64,000 nucleotides of DNA from Bacillota bacterium (GCA_023417475.1 JAEZFP010000023.1:101532-165531); one strand, 5' to 3'. Shown: positions 1 through 8,449, numbered from the stretch's first letter. The notes: generated by a model from the sequence alone, not told the origin. Numbers and translations: made by a program.

Positions 1-1
1 G

Positions 2-691
2 GACAATTCGAAACAAACAACCTCACGGCTACGCAAACGGTTATACTTATTGACGGGTAAAGTAATCTGCGGCGAGTGCGGCGGAGCTTATACCGGCGAT
101 GTCGGCCACAACGTCCCCATCTACTCCTGCGCCGCACGCAAGCGCAAACGGACCTGTACTAACCGGAGTATTCGCCAGGAGCTGATCGAAGAATTTGTTT
201 TTGACGAATTGGAAGCTGCTTTTGATCGGACGAAGATTGACGACATCATGGCGGATATTAAGCGCCACGCGACGACCGATGTCAAGAACCGGGCCATCGA
301 ATTGGAAGGGGTCAAGAAGCGGCTGCCGGAGCTGTCCGGTCGGATCGCTAAACTCTTCGACGCCTTGGAGACCGGCGCCATGGACGCCAGTGTCGCGGGG
401 CCAAGAATCACTGCGTTGACCAATGAACAAAACGAGCTGCGACTCCGGCTACAGGAGTTGATGGCGGTCGAAACGATCGAAGTAGATCGGGACCAGGTTT
501 TGGGTTATCTCGCGCTACAGAAAAGCATCCTGCATGATCGCTCTAATCCCGAAGAATGCAAAAAAATAGTGGACACCTTTGTCCACTCGGTAACGCTCAC
601 CCAAGAGAAAATCAATATTGAATATCGGATTTATACCGACACGGATAAGCTGGTAGTCCCAAGGGGATTCGAACCCCTGTCACCGCCGTGA
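2..691 (+). CDS. Large serine recombinase, C-terminal part (runs off left edge)
   Basis: The reading frame is open from the left edge, so the N-terminal catalytic domain is outside the window. A GTG/TTG start near 50 is possible but unlikely, because the residues before it match the usual lead-in to this domain. The visible part has the recombinase zinc-ribbon pattern (CGECGG, then a second Cys pair in SCAARKRKRTC), followed by a long charged coiled-coil stretch (about residues 60-180), as in large serine integrases of phages and conjugative elements. These enzymes cut and join attachment sites to integrate or excise an element. The last 12 or so residues (VVPRGFEPLSPP) are the antisense translation of a tRNA-Glu gene, so the stop codon lies inside the tRNA. 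This suggests the element joined the chromosome at or next to this tRNA. Family sure; exact element unknown. Confidence 0.85.
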   Translation, partial: DNSKQTTSRLRKRLYLLTGKVICGECGGAYTGDVGHNVPIYSCAARKRKRTCTNRSIRQELIEEFVFDELEAAFDRTKIDDIMADIKRHATTDVKNRAIELEGVKKRLPELSGRIAKLFDALETGAMDASVAGPRITALTNEQNELRLRLQELMAVETIEVDRDQVLGYLALQKSILHDRSNPEECKKIVDTFVHSVTLTQEKINIEYRIYTDTDKLVVPRGFEPLSPP

Positions 692-726
692 AAGGGCGGT
701 GTCCTAGGCCTCTAGACGATGGGACC
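651..726 (-). tRNA. tRNA-Glu (TTC), copy 1
   Basis: The minus strand folds as a 76-nt cloverleaf including an encoded CCA end. The anticodon stem is CCGCC/GGCGG around loop CTTTCAC, giving anticodon TTC, and the T-arm is intact (GGTTCGAATCC). It is identical over all 76 bases to the copy at 966-1041. It has its own promoter directly upstream, and its 3' half overlaps the end of the recombinase gene on the other strand. Confidence 0.95.
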
Positions 727-743
727 GTAAAATCAACTTACTC

Positions 744-773
744 ATTATAAGATGAAACTCATCCCATCGTCAA
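744..773 (-). promoter_or_regulatory. Promoter of tRNA-Glu copy 1
   Basis: On the minus strand TTGACG and TATAAT are separated by 18 bases, and the -10 ends 18 bases before the tRNA. This makes copy 1 an independent transcription unit, needed because a terminator separates it from the upstream tRNA pair. Confidence 0.75.
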
Positions 774-932
774 CCGGTTTCGCGGAAATGGTCTATGCCA
801 CTTTTTAACAAGTTTCATCCCCGTTGTTCTTGAAAATGTGTGCTGGTTATAGCGTATGCTTTGGTTGTGGAGATTTGATGGTCATCTTGGGGAAAAATGG
901 TGAGCTTTTCCAAGAAGTTTCGACATAATGAA

Positions 933-955
933 AAACCTGCAGTTTCTGCAGGTTT
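933..955 (-). terminator. Intrinsic terminator after the tRNA-Lys/tRNA-Glu unit
   Basis: A perfect 10-bp hairpin (AAACCTGCAG, 3-nt loop) is followed by a T run on the minus strand. It lies 10 bases past the second tRNA-Glu. Confidence 0.75.
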
Positions 956-965
956 AAGATTTAAG

Positions 966-1041
966 TGGTAGTCCCAAGGGGATTCGAACCCCTGTCACCG
1001 CCGTGAAAGGGCGGTGTCCTAGGCCTCTAGACGATGGGACC
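966..1041 (-). tRNA. tRNA-Glu (TTC), copy 2
   Basis: A 76-nt cloverleaf with encoded CCA and anticodon TTC, identical to copy 1. Identity stops exactly at the gene borders: flanking bases differ on both sides. It is cotranscribed with tRNA-Lys, 8 bases upstream. Confidence 0.95.
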
Positions 1042-1049
1042 AGGTAAAC

Positions 1050-1125
1050 TGGTGGGTCATCGGAGACTCGAACTCCGGACACCCTGATTAAAAGTCAGGT
1101 GCTCTACCGCCTGAGCTAATGACCC
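1050..1125 (-). tRNA. tRNA-Lys (TTT)
   Basis: The minus strand gives a 76-nt cloverleaf: acceptor stem GGGTCAT/ATGACCC, anticodon stem CCTGA/TCAGG with loop CTTTTAA (anticodon TTT), T-stem CGGAG/CTCCG and encoded CCA. It is the first gene of the tRNA-Lys/tRNA-Glu unit. Confidence 0.95.
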
Positions 1126-1167
1126 GTTTTTACTGTGTTACCGGTTGTTTCACCAGTCAGCTTTTAT

Positions 1168-1196
1168 ATCTTACAACATTTCAAAACCACTGTCAA
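1168..1196 (-). promoter_or_regulatory. Promoter of tRNA-Lys/tRNA-Glu unit
   Basis: TTGACA and TAAGAT on the minus strand are exactly 17 bases apart, about 40 bases upstream of tRNA-Lys. Confidence 0.8.
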
Positions 1197-1217
1197 CACT
1201 TTTTCTGTTTGAAATCA

Positions 1218-2507
1218 TTACCAAACCGGCTTAACAGTTATTGTTTCATCCCGGCGCCAACCCACCGAAACCATTGCAATCGGAGCTTGGGCTAATTCGG
1301 AAATTCGCTTCAAGTAATCTTGGGCTTGAACCGGCAAATCGCTCAAGTTTTTGGCGCCGGTGGTGTCACTCATCCACCCGGGCAGCTCCTCGTATACGGG
1401 GGTGCACTCCGCCAAAACCTTTAAGCTGGCGGGAAACTCTTTGATAATACTATTACGATAACGATATCCTGTACAAATCTTAATTTCTGCCATTTGATCA
1501 AGCACATCGAGTTTCATCACGACTAAGGCGTTGACACCGTTAATCCGGACCGAATACTCGGCGATTACGCCGTCAAACCAGCCGCAACGACGGGGCCGTC
1601 CGGTCGTAACCCCGTATTCGCGACCGCGGCCGTCCCGGAGTTGACTCACCAAATCATCGGAGAGTTCGGTCGGGAACGGTCCCTCGCCTACCCGGGTCGA
1701 ATAGGCTTTGATCACTCCAACCACTTTGTTGATGGCAGTCGGCCCAACCCCGGCCCCGGCACAGGCGCCGCCAGCCGCCGGCGATGATGAACTGACAAAC
1801 GGATAGGTGCCGTGATCGATATCCAACAACGTCCCTTGCGCGCCTTCAAACAGCACTTTTTGACCTCGGCGGATCGCTTGGTTGATCAATGCCGAAGTAT
1901 CCGTGACCATGCCCCGGATCGCATTGGCATAACCTAAATATTCGTCTAAAATGACTTTAATATCAAAGCCTTGATGACCGTAAATCTGGCGCAATACTTT
2001 ATTTTTGATCTTCAAGACTTCGGTGATTCGCGTTTTAAATTCCGCTTCGTCCAGCAGATCGACCACCCGGATGGCATCATAACGGGCGAATTTATCAACA
2101 TACGCCGGACCGATTCCGCGGCCGGTGGTCCCAATCTTCCCCACTGTCCGGCTGGCCTCATCCAGCTGATCAAGGATCGGGTGGTAGGGCATGATGATAT
2201 GGGCGCGATCGCTGATCCGCAGACCGGACACGTCGATGCCGCGTTCCTGCAAACCGGCCAGCTCCTTTAGTAAAACACCCGGATTAATGACTACCCCGTT
2301 ACCGAGCACGCATTGGGTGCCCGGATATAAAATCCCCGATGGAACCAGATGTAATTTGAACTCTTCATCGCCGACCACTACGGTATGACCGGCATTATTA
2401 CCGCCTTGGTAACGGACGACCAATTCAGCTTCGCTGGCTAAACAGTCGGTGATTTTGCCTTTCCCTTCATCGCCCCATTGCAAACCAACCACGACTACGG
2501 TTGACAT
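1218..2507 (-). CDS. purA: Adenylosuccinate synthetase
   Basis: Cytosolic enzyme that joins IMP and aspartate using GTP to form adenylosuccinate, the first committed step to AMP. At 429 aa it has the normal family length. Diagnostic motifs are the GTP-binding loop QWGDEGKGK near the N-terminus, GTTGRGIGPAYVDK (IMP binding), FEGAQGTLLDIDHGTYP, and GVTTGRPRRCGWFD in the C-terminal half. The ATG start follows a strong AGGAGG site. It is transcribed divergently from the LysR gene, and its 3' end comes just before the tRNA promoter. No terminator hairpin is obvious in the 20 bases between them. Confidence 0.97.
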   Translation of the reverse strand: MSTVVVVGLQWGDEGKGKITDCLASEAELVVRYQGGNNAGHTVVVGDEEFKLHLVPSGILYPGTQCVLGNGVVINPGVLLKELAGLQERGIDVSGLRISDRAHIIMPYHPILDQLDEASRTVGKIGTTGRGIGPAYVDKFARYDAIRVVDLLDEAEFKTRITEVLKIKNKVLRQIYGHQGFDIKVILDEYLGYANAIRGMVTDTSALINQAIRRGQKVLFEGAQGTLLDIDHGTYPFVSSSSPAAGGACAGAGVGPTAINKVVGVIKAYSTRVGEGPFPTELSDDLVSQLRDGRGREYGVTTGRPRRCGWFDGVIAEYSVRINGVNALVVMKLDVLDQMAEIKICTGYRYRNSIIKEFPASLKVLAECTPVYEELPGWMSDTTGAKNLSDLPVQAQDYLKRISELAQAPIAMVSVGWRRDETITVKPVW

Positions 2508-2574
2508 CTTGGTACCTCCTGAAATCGGACTTCGATTATCGAGTTTTCGACCTCTTTTATCCTAACACAGAAAA

Positions 2575-2583
2575 TGGTATAAT
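2575..2583 (+). promoter_or_regulatory. Extended -10 promoter of the LysR gene
   Basis: TGGTATAAT is a textbook extended -10; no good -35 is visible, which extended -10 promoters tolerate. It lies in the divergent purA/LysR interval, where LysR proteins commonly act on both genes. Confidence 0.6.
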
Positions 2584-2638
2584 ACAATTTAATAGAATTT
2601 ATATTTTTGATAAACATCTTTTATATGAGGTTTGCAGC

Positions 2639-3535
2639 GTGGAACTCTATCAATTACAGACCTTCCAAAAAGTCGCTACCTATAAAAGCTTTTCAAAAGC
2701 GGCGGCCGAGTCGCATCTGACGCAACCCGCCGTGACCTTCCAGATCAAAAGTCTCGAGGAGGAACTGGGCGAATTGTTATTTGAAAGGCTGGGCCGGAAT
2801 GTTTTGCTAACCCCGGCGGGAGAAGTTTTGCTCACCTATGCCCAACAGATCCTGAATCTGACGGAAACGGCCAAAGAAACCATCCGCCAGTTTTCAACCG
2901 TCCGCGGCCGATTGACGATCGGCGCCGGGACCACCACGACCATCTTTCGCTTACCCGATATTCTTCAACAATTCCATCAGACTTATCCCCTGATTGAATT
3001 ACAAATCCGCAGCGGCGACTCGGAACTCATCTCCAAATTGGTTTATGAGAACTCCGTCGACCTTGGATTAATCACCACCCAGCCGGCCTCGACCCTGGCA
3101 CACTTTTTGCATATCGTCCCCCTCTTTGAGGATTCGATCTGGTTGGTGGGACCACCGGGCCATGCCGGACGGCTTGATTTCAAGCAACTCAATGCGGCAT
3201 CGTTGATTTTATTCCGCGAAGGCTTCGGCTTTCGCCGTTTTCTCAACGAACAGTTTCAAACCTATCAATACGAACCAAAAATTGCGTTGGAGTTAGAAAG
3301 TATGGAAGCGATTATTCGGATGGTTCAGAGCGGGTTGGGGTTGGCCTTTCTGCCGGAGGTGGCGGTGCGAGAGGAGCTGCAGCTACAAAAATTGAGCCGA
3401 ATCCAGATCGCGGGTTGGGGATCGATGGTCCGCCATACCGATCTGGTATTCCGGAAAGATAAATATCTGAACTGGCCGGTCCGGTCGTTCTTATCTCAAG
3501 TGCTTGGCGAAAACTGGCAAGAAAATTTGGAATAG
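2639..3535 (+). CDS. LysR-family transcriptional regulator
   Basis: A 298-aa DNA-binding regulator. I chose GTG at 2639 because ATGAGG lies 8 bases upstream and the protein then begins MELYQLQTFQKVATYKSFS, the standard LysR N-terminus; longer versions add an unrelated leader. The winged helix-turn-helix spans residues about 1-60 (SFSKAAAESHLTQPAVTFQIKSLEEELG), and the type-2 periplasmic-binding-like effector domain about 90-290. The sequence resembles CysL/YwfK-like members, but the effector cannot be read from sequence. It is divergent to purA; regulation of purA is possible but not shown. Confidence 0.9.
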   Translation: MELYQLQTFQKVATYKSFSKAAAESHLTQPAVTFQIKSLEEELGELLFERLGRNVLLTPAGEVLLTYAQQILNLTETAKETIRQFSTVRGRLTIGAGTTTTIFRLPDILQQFHQTYPLIELQIRSGDSELISKLVYENSVDLGLITTQPASTLAHFLHIVPLFEDSIWLVGPPGHAGRLDFKQLNAASLILFREGFGFRRFLNEQFQTYQYEPKIALELESMEAIIRMVQSGLGLAFLPEVAVREELQLQKLSRIQIAGWGSMVRHTDLVFRKDKYLNWPVRSFLSQVLGENWQENLE

Positions 3536-3551
3536 AAACGGCGGCATCCGC

Positions 3552-3557
3552 TATAAT
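3552..3557 (+). promoter_or_regulatory. -10 element upstream of the structured RNA candidate
   Basis: A perfect TATAAT ends 8 bases before the start of a long closing stem. A possible -35, TTGGAA at 3527-3532, lies 19 bases away, a little long. It would start transcription almost exactly at the first paired base (3565). Confidence 0.45.
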
Positions 3558-3564
3558 ATTAATG

Positions 3565-3682
3565 AGAGGCCAGTAGCGACGACATTTATGACTTGTAGTG
3601 ATACAAGTCTCAGGTTCATCAATGGTGACTGCTCACTTGCCTGCCAAGTTGGGTAAGTGTTCGGATGATCCTACCGGCCTCT
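3565..3682 (+). ncRNA. Candidate structured RNA, unknown family
   Basis: A 118-nt intergenic segment folds as a three-way junction. The 12-position closing stem is AGAGGCCAGTAG (3565-3576) with CTACCGGCCTCT (3671-3682), with one mismatch on this strand. Hairpin 1 is GACTTGTA/TACAAGTC (3590-3609) with a GTGA loop. The second arm is TCATC/GATGA (3616-3620, 3664-3668) capped by ACTTGCC/GGTAAGT (3635-3658). A TATAAT just upstream supports the plus strand. The closing-stem mismatch would be a G-U pair on the minus strand, while the inner arm pairs better on the plus strand, so strand is not settled. I do not recognise 6S, SRP or any riboswitch consensus. Confidence 0.4.
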
Positions 3683-3699
3683 TTGATAGATATGTTCCA

Positions 3700-3728
3700 G
3701 CAGAACGGCCCGTCACGGGCCGTTCTGC
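3700..3728. terminator. Perfect 13-bp hairpin between convergent units
   Basis: GCAGAACGGCCCG, a 3-base loop and the exact complement. There is no long T run on either side, so it may be a weak bidirectional terminator serving the plus-strand RNA and the minus-strand M23 gene. Confidence 0.55.
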
Positions 3729-3736
3729 CATTATCT

Positions 3737-4906
3737 TCAGGGGAGATACGACATGGGATCGACCGGCGTCCCATTGACCCGGACTTCAAAATGAAGATGC
3801 GGACCGGTTGATAGGCCGGTGCTGCCGGAATAAGCGATAATCTGTCCTTTCGCGACCTTTTCGCCAACCCGGACCACCAACCGGGAGTTATGCCCGTAAC
3901 AGGTTGAGATGCCATTGCCATGGTCAATCGCGACAAAATTACCATAACCACCCTGCCAACTGCTGACCAAAATAACTCCCCTATCGGCCGCTTTCACCGG
4001 AGTCCCCGTCGGAATGGCAATATCCTGGCCGTTATGATACTTACGCACTTTTAAAATGGGATGGTAACGCCAACCGAAGGTGGAAGTGATCGGTCCGCGG
4101 GACATCGCCGGCCAGATCATCGTGCCGGACCCCAGCGCTCCCTTCACCGTACCCTGCTGTTCCTTACGGATAGTGCTTTCCAACTGACGCGAGGTCGCTT
4201 CATATTCGGCTAACGCCCGCTCCAATTTAGCGCGATCCGATTGGAGCTTGGCCAGTTCGGTTTTGGTTACCGAGACTTTCACGGCGACCTGTTGTTGTTT
4301 TTGCGCCACTTGATCTTTGAGCGCCGCCACTTTTTTAAACTCCGAGGCGACCTGGATGGTTTTTTGTTTCACTTTGATCTGTTCGGTCTGGACCGCTTGC
4401 TGCGCGGTTTGCAATTCATCCAAATTCTTCAGGTCGTTCCGGACGATATATGCCACCATCGAAAACTTGGAAAGCATATCGGCAAAGTTTCGAGCTGATA
4501 ACAAAATCTCCAGATAGGCTTGGGGGCCGTGTTTATAGATCGCGGTTAAACGGTCGTTGAGCAACTCTTGACGGTTGCTGCGATCAACTTCCAGCTTTTG
4601 CAGGTTTGATTCCAACCCCTGCAATTCCTGTTTGGAACGGGAGTATTGATCTTGAACCTGGGATAGCTGGGTTTTCACCGATGCGAAATTTTGCTCCAAT
4701 TGCACCAGACTTTTTTGCTGGACCGTCAAATTACTTAGAACCGATTGCTCTTTTTTCTTCTTGCTGTTCAACTCTTGACGGGTTTTCTGGATTAATTTTT
4801 GCAATTCCCCTTGGTTGTTGGATGCGGCAAGGGCGTTCCCGGCGATTCCCGCACATAAGCCAAGCGCAACGAGCCAAACCATCCATTTGACAATCAGTTT
4901 CCGCAA
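3737..4906 (-). CDS. Murein hydrolase activator / M23 peptidase with coiled coil
   Basis: A secreted 389-aa protein with EnvC-like architecture. It has a signal peptide or anchor (RKLIVKWMVWLVALGLCAGIAG), a long Lys/Gln/Glu-rich coiled coil (about 30-250), then a C-terminal LytM/M23 domain. The zinc-site motifs are present: HNGQD, and HLHFEV near the end, with CYGH between. M23 domains cut peptide cross-links in peptidoglycan, or activate amidases if degenerate; here the ligands look intact. I chose the TTG at 4906 because AGAGGGGG lies just upstream; the longer TTG at 4930 has no ribosome site. It follows an MsbA-like exporter gene by 72 bases and is probably cotranscribed with it. Confidence 0.85.
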   Translation of the reverse strand: MRKLIVKWMVWLVALGLCAGIAGNALAASNNQGELQKLIQKTRQELNSKKKKEQSVLSNLTVQQKSLVQLEQNFASVKTQLSQVQDQYSRSKQELQGLESNLQKLEVDRSNRQELLNDRLTAIYKHGPQAYLEILLSARNFADMLSKFSMVAYIVRNDLKNLDELQTAQQAVQTEQIKVKQKTIQVASEFKKVAALKDQVAQKQQQVAVKVSVTKTELAKLQSDRAKLERALAEYEATSRQLESTIRKEQQGTVKGALGSGTMIWPAMSRGPITSTFGWRYHPILKVRKYHNGQDIAIPTGTPVKAADRGVILVSSWQGGYGNFVAIDHGNGISTCYGHNSRLVVRVGEKVAKGQIIAYSGSTGLSTGPHLHFEVRVNGTPVDPMSYLP

Positions 4907-4978
4907 ACGAAAAACCCCCTCTATCTTCAAGGGAATTTCGACAAAACAACGAGGGTCCCTTTTTAAAAATGATGGCAG

Positions 4979-7057
4979 TTATTGGAGTAATTTCTCCTGC
5001 GTCCGGTATTGAGTATGGTACAGTTTGGCGTATAATCCTTTCCGTTCCAGCAGTTCGTCATGATTTCCAATCTCGACAATCCGGCCTTGATCCATCACCA
5101 CGATCCGGTCGGCGCTGCGGATTGTTGAAAGCCGGTGGGCAATGACAAAACAAGTCCGGTTTCTCATCAAACGTTGCAACGCCTCCTGAACCAACCCTTC
5201 CGACTGGGTGTCCAATGCTGAAGTCGCTTCGTCCAAAATCAAAATTCGGGGATTGCGCAAAATAGCCCGGGCAATCGCCACCCGCTGCCGTTGACCGCCG
5301 GAAAGTGTCGCTCCGCGGGTCCCGACCCGCGTCTGATACTTTTCGGGCATCTGACGAACAAACTCGTCGACATTGGCGGCTTGGGCTGCCGCAACGATCG
5401 CCTCTAAAGACGCTCCATACTTACCGTAAGCAATATTTTCCGCAATCGTCCCCCGGAACAAAATCGTTTCCTGAGGCACAATTCCGGTTTGATTCCGGAA
5501 CACATCCAGTTTCAAGTCGCGTAAATTGCAATTATCAATATAAATTGCTCCGTCCTGTGGGTCGTAGAACCGGGCGATCAAGTTGATCATGGTGGTTTTG
5601 CCGGCGCCGCTTGGGCCAACGAACGCAATCACCTGACCCGGCCGCACCTCCAAATCGATATCCTGTAGTACAAGGGTGGTCGCGTTATAGCCAAAGCTGA
5701 CATTTTCAAAACGGACCGCCCCTTGAATATCCCTTAATTCAACGGGATTTTCAGCCTCAACAACTTCGGATTGCTGGTCGATAATTTCAAAAACCCGGTC
5801 TGCCGCAGCCAGCGCCCGCGGAATATTCGAAAACACACCGCTGAGTTTGCGAATGGGATTTGCCATAAAACTCAATAAAAAAATGAATGTGAAAAATTCG
5901 CCCGGACTCAAACGATTCTCCAATACCTGCGTTCCGGCGTAGATCAAAAAAGCTGCCAGCCCCAGCGAAACCATGAACTCGATGATCGGCAGCAGGACGT
6001 TGCCAACGCGGATTCCCCGCATTGCCGCTTGATAACTGGATTGCGTCTCCCGTTGGAAACGCGCCACTTCATAGCGCTCCATACCGAAGGCTTTGACCAC
6101 CTTGATCCCGCTCAACGTCTCCTCAAGCACGCCGGTGATATCGGCCACTTTATTCATAATATCCAGGTTCACTTTGCGTAACTTCCGGCTGAGCCGGTCA
6201 ACCGGGAAAGCGATTAAGGGGAAAACCAGGAAAAAAAGCATCGTCAACCGCCAATTCAGGAAGAACCCCCAAATCAATCCCATCACAACAACGATCGGTT
6301 CCAGCAACATCTGAAAGATTCCCGAGGCGAAGAGGAAATAGATCGCGTCAATGTCATTGGTGATTCTGGCGATCAGTTGTCCGGTTTGACCGGTCTGATG
6401 CCGCTCGAAATAGCTAATTGAAAGGTTCTGCAAATTTTCATAGATCTCGTTCCGCAACCGCATCACGATTCGCTGACCGATCGCTCCCAACAGGTACCCC
6501 TGGGCGTAACGCAAGACTCCGATCAGCAAGTAAACGATCACAATAATTACCGGAATAATGAAGACCGTATAGTATTGCGGCAGGAGGGTTAACGTCGGCT
6601 TGCCCGTCCGGGGATTCTCCACCGCAATCACCGCAGTGAGGGGTCCTAACAGCCGCTTTAGATGCGTCCGTAGATCATTTACCATCTTTAACGGGTCATT
6701 GGCCAATTCCTTCGAGACCCGGATCCGTTCCGTTACCGAATTGCCGTCCGGTTTGGTATGCAAGACAGTAATTCCGTACTTTTTCGCTTCTTTGACAAGT
6801 GTCTTTATTTGCCGGGCGTTCCACAGTTCGGTTTTGGATAGAATAATCGTAAACTCCCGATAGTCGGAACTCCGTTCTTTTTGCCACGAAATGCTGAGCG
6901 GGATTCCCTTGGTCCGATAGAAAATGGCGTCGGTCAACCGCCCCATCAGCCACGCGTCACTCAACGTGAGACCGGACAGTACCACTGAAACGCCAATGAT
7001 CGTCATCAAGCGTTTTTTGTACGGCAACAGGTATCCCGCAATGCGAACAACTTTCAA
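4979..7057 (-). CDS. ABC exporter (MsbA/LmrA type) with extra extracytoplasmic insert
   Basis: A fused half-transporter of 692 aa: membrane domain, then ATPase. The ATPase has Walker A GPSGAGKTT, signature TLSGGQRQRVAIARA, Walker B RILILDEATSALD and the H-loop AHRLSTI. TTG at 7057 is chosen because GGGGGGA lies 7 bases upstream. After the first membrane helix (about residues 15-40) there is a soluble stretch of about 120-130 residues before helix 2 (FIIPVIIVIVYLLIGVLRYA); ordinary exporters have only a few tens of residues there. The insert contains mixed alpha/beta sequence and I cannot name its fold. The substrate is unknown; lipid or LPS precursor export is conceivable in a diderm cell but is inference. 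Confidence 0.88.
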   Translation of the reverse strand: MKVVRIAGYLLPYKKRLMTIIGVSVVLSGLTLSDAWLMGRLTDAIFYRTKGIPLSISWQKERSSDYREFTIILSKTELWNARQIKTLVKEAKKYGITVLHTKPDGNSVTERIRVSKELANDPLKMVNDLRTHLKRLLGPLTAVIAVENPRTGKPTLTLLPQYYTVFIIPVIIVIVYLLIGVLRYAQGYLLGAIGQRIVMRLRNEIYENLQNLSISYFERHQTGQTGQLIARITNDIDAIYFLFASGIFQMLLEPIVVVMGLIWGFFLNWRLTMLFFLVFPLIAFPVDRLSRKLRKVNLDIMNKVADITGVLEETLSGIKVVKAFGMERYEVARFQRETQSSYQAAMRGIRVGNVLLPIIEFMVSLGLAAFLIYAGTQVLENRLSPGEFFTFIFLLSFMANPIRKLSGVFSNIPRALAAADRVFEIIDQQSEVVEAENPVELRDIQGAVRFENVSFGYNATTLVLQDIDLEVRPGQVIAFVGPSGAGKTTMINLIARFYDPQDGAIYIDNCNLRDLKLDVFRNQTGIVPQETILFRGTIAENIAYGKYGASLEAIVAAAQAANVDEFVRQMPEKYQTRVGTRGATLSGGQRQRVAIARAILRNPRILILDEATSALDTQSEGLVQEALQRLMRNRTCFVIAHRLSTIRSADRIVVMDQGRIVEIGNHDELLERKGLYAKLYHTQYRTQEKLLQ

Positions 7058-7303
7058 GCGTTGTCCCCCCACAAAACAACTTTATTTTATTTGGATGATT
7101 TTCGGATTCGTCGCAACTCCAAGCAAATCTTTGATTGAGTCTTAACATCGTTGATCAAAAGTTTTAACAATGGTTACCCGAAAAACTTATTAAAAATATT
7201 TTATTATTGCCATGCGAGATAGAATCAAATCGAATAATTCTCGTTATTCAATATAGAAGAGGAATATCCTCAACCAGAGAATCTAAGCACAGGGGGGAAA
7301 ACC

Positions 7304-8449
7304 GTGCGATTTTTAAAAGAACATTCCGTTACTATCCGTACACTAATCTACCTCACGGTATTTGCATGTGTGCTCGAATGGATCTTTCGGCGACCCGATT
7401 GGTTCGTTCATCCCATCACGATCTTGGCCATTATCGTCGTTGGCTTTTTAACTTTATTGGCGCTGACTTTTTTATTTTTGCAGATCATTCAGAATTTCCG
7501 TTTTGAACGTTCCTTTATCCCTAAAAAGTTGCGGATCGCTTCGCCAAGAGTGCTGGAGAATTTCACAGTGCACGACCCGCTGGATTGCCCCGGCGAGTTC
7601 CGCAAAGCCCAATTGCATGTACATACCAGTCTCTCGTATGACAGCGACATTCCTCCGGAAAAAGTGGTCGCCTCTTATATCGCCGATGGTTACCAATTTG
7701 TGGTGATCACCGATCACGACCGTTATTCCGACCTCTCCCACCTTGGCACGGAACATTGTCTCGTCATTCCGGGGATCGAAGCGACGATTCCGGCGTTATT
7801 TTGGCCGATCCCCCTGGGCAAACATCTGGTGATGATCAATCCGCCGCCCGACCTTTCACCATACACCCCCGTTCAGGAACGGATCGAGCGGGTGGAACAA
7901 TACGGCGGGGTGACGATTCCGGCCCATTTAAGTTGGCGAGGCGGCGCCGGTTCGGGACGTTGGTTCCCCAAAGAATTGTTAAAATTAAAAAACTTACGGT
8001 TAGTCGAGATCTATAGTCCTTATTCGCGAGACCCCGTCGATTTTATTATCTGGCATAAATTGAATTTAAATTCGGGTCCTTCCCATCCGATTTGGGGAGT
8101 GGCGGTCGACGATTCCCATGTTGGCAGCAACAACCGGGGCTGGATTGTGGTGAAAACTCCGGCGGTCACCCTGGCGAATCTGATTAACGCCTTAAAAAAC
8201 GGCGCCTTTTACGCCACTGAAGGTCCCAGTTTAATGACGCGGGTTGACGGTCGGGACATCTATGCCAGCGCTCCGGATGCGCAATGGCTCCGCTTTTATG
8301 ACGCCAAGAACCAAGTGATCGGTGTCTTTCGTTCCAACGAAGGCGTTTACCATTGTCTGGGGGACGAAGGATTTGTCCGGGTCGAGGCGGTTGACGCGGA
8401 CAACTATATTGCATGGTCCCAGCCGTTTTGGCTGATTGAGACATTATAA
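7304..8449 (+). CDS. Membrane-anchored PHP-domain phosphoesterase (CehA/McbA-like)
   Basis: A 381-aa protein with two N-terminal membrane helices (about residues 8-25 and 30-60) and a PHP metal-dependent hydrolase domain. PHP motif 1 is HVHTSLSYDSD, motif 2 is TDHD, and later acidic/His motifs include GIEAT, HLSW and DDSH. PHP proteins of this group hydrolyse phosphoesters using two or three metal ions; natural substrates are mostly unknown. The GTG start has a strong GGGGGGA site. It is divergent from the exporter operon, with 246 bases between that hold no gene, and is followed by 262 gene-free bases before the next operon. Confidence 0.85.
   Translation: MRFLKEHSVTIRTLIYLTVFACVLEWIFRRPDWFVHPITILAIIVVGFLTLLALTFLFLQIIQNFRFERSFIPKKLRIASPRVLENFTVHDPLDCPGEFRKAQLHVHTSLSYDSDIPPEKVVASYIADGYQFVVITDHDRYSDLSHLGTEHCLVIPGIEATIPALFWPIPLGKHLVMINPPPDLSPYTPVQERIERVEQYGGVTIPAHLSWRGGAGSGRWFPKELLKLKNLRLVEIYSPYSRDPVDFIIWHKLNLNSGPSHPIWGVAVDDSHVGSNNRGWIVVKTPAVTLANLINALKNGAFYATEGPSLMTRVDGRDIYASAPDAQWLRFYDAKNQVIGVFRSNEGVYHCLGDEGFVRVEAVDADNYIAWSQPFWLIETL

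Noticed and set aside
966..1041. Second tRNA-Glu as an attR scar of the element
   Set aside because: It is a full gene cotranscribed with tRNA-Lys from a strong promoter; identity with copy 1 covers the whole gene rather than only the 3' end typical of an att repeat.
3565..3682. 6S RNA
   Set aside because: It has a long closing stem, but a branched three-way fold and only 118 nt, not one long hairpin with a central bubble.
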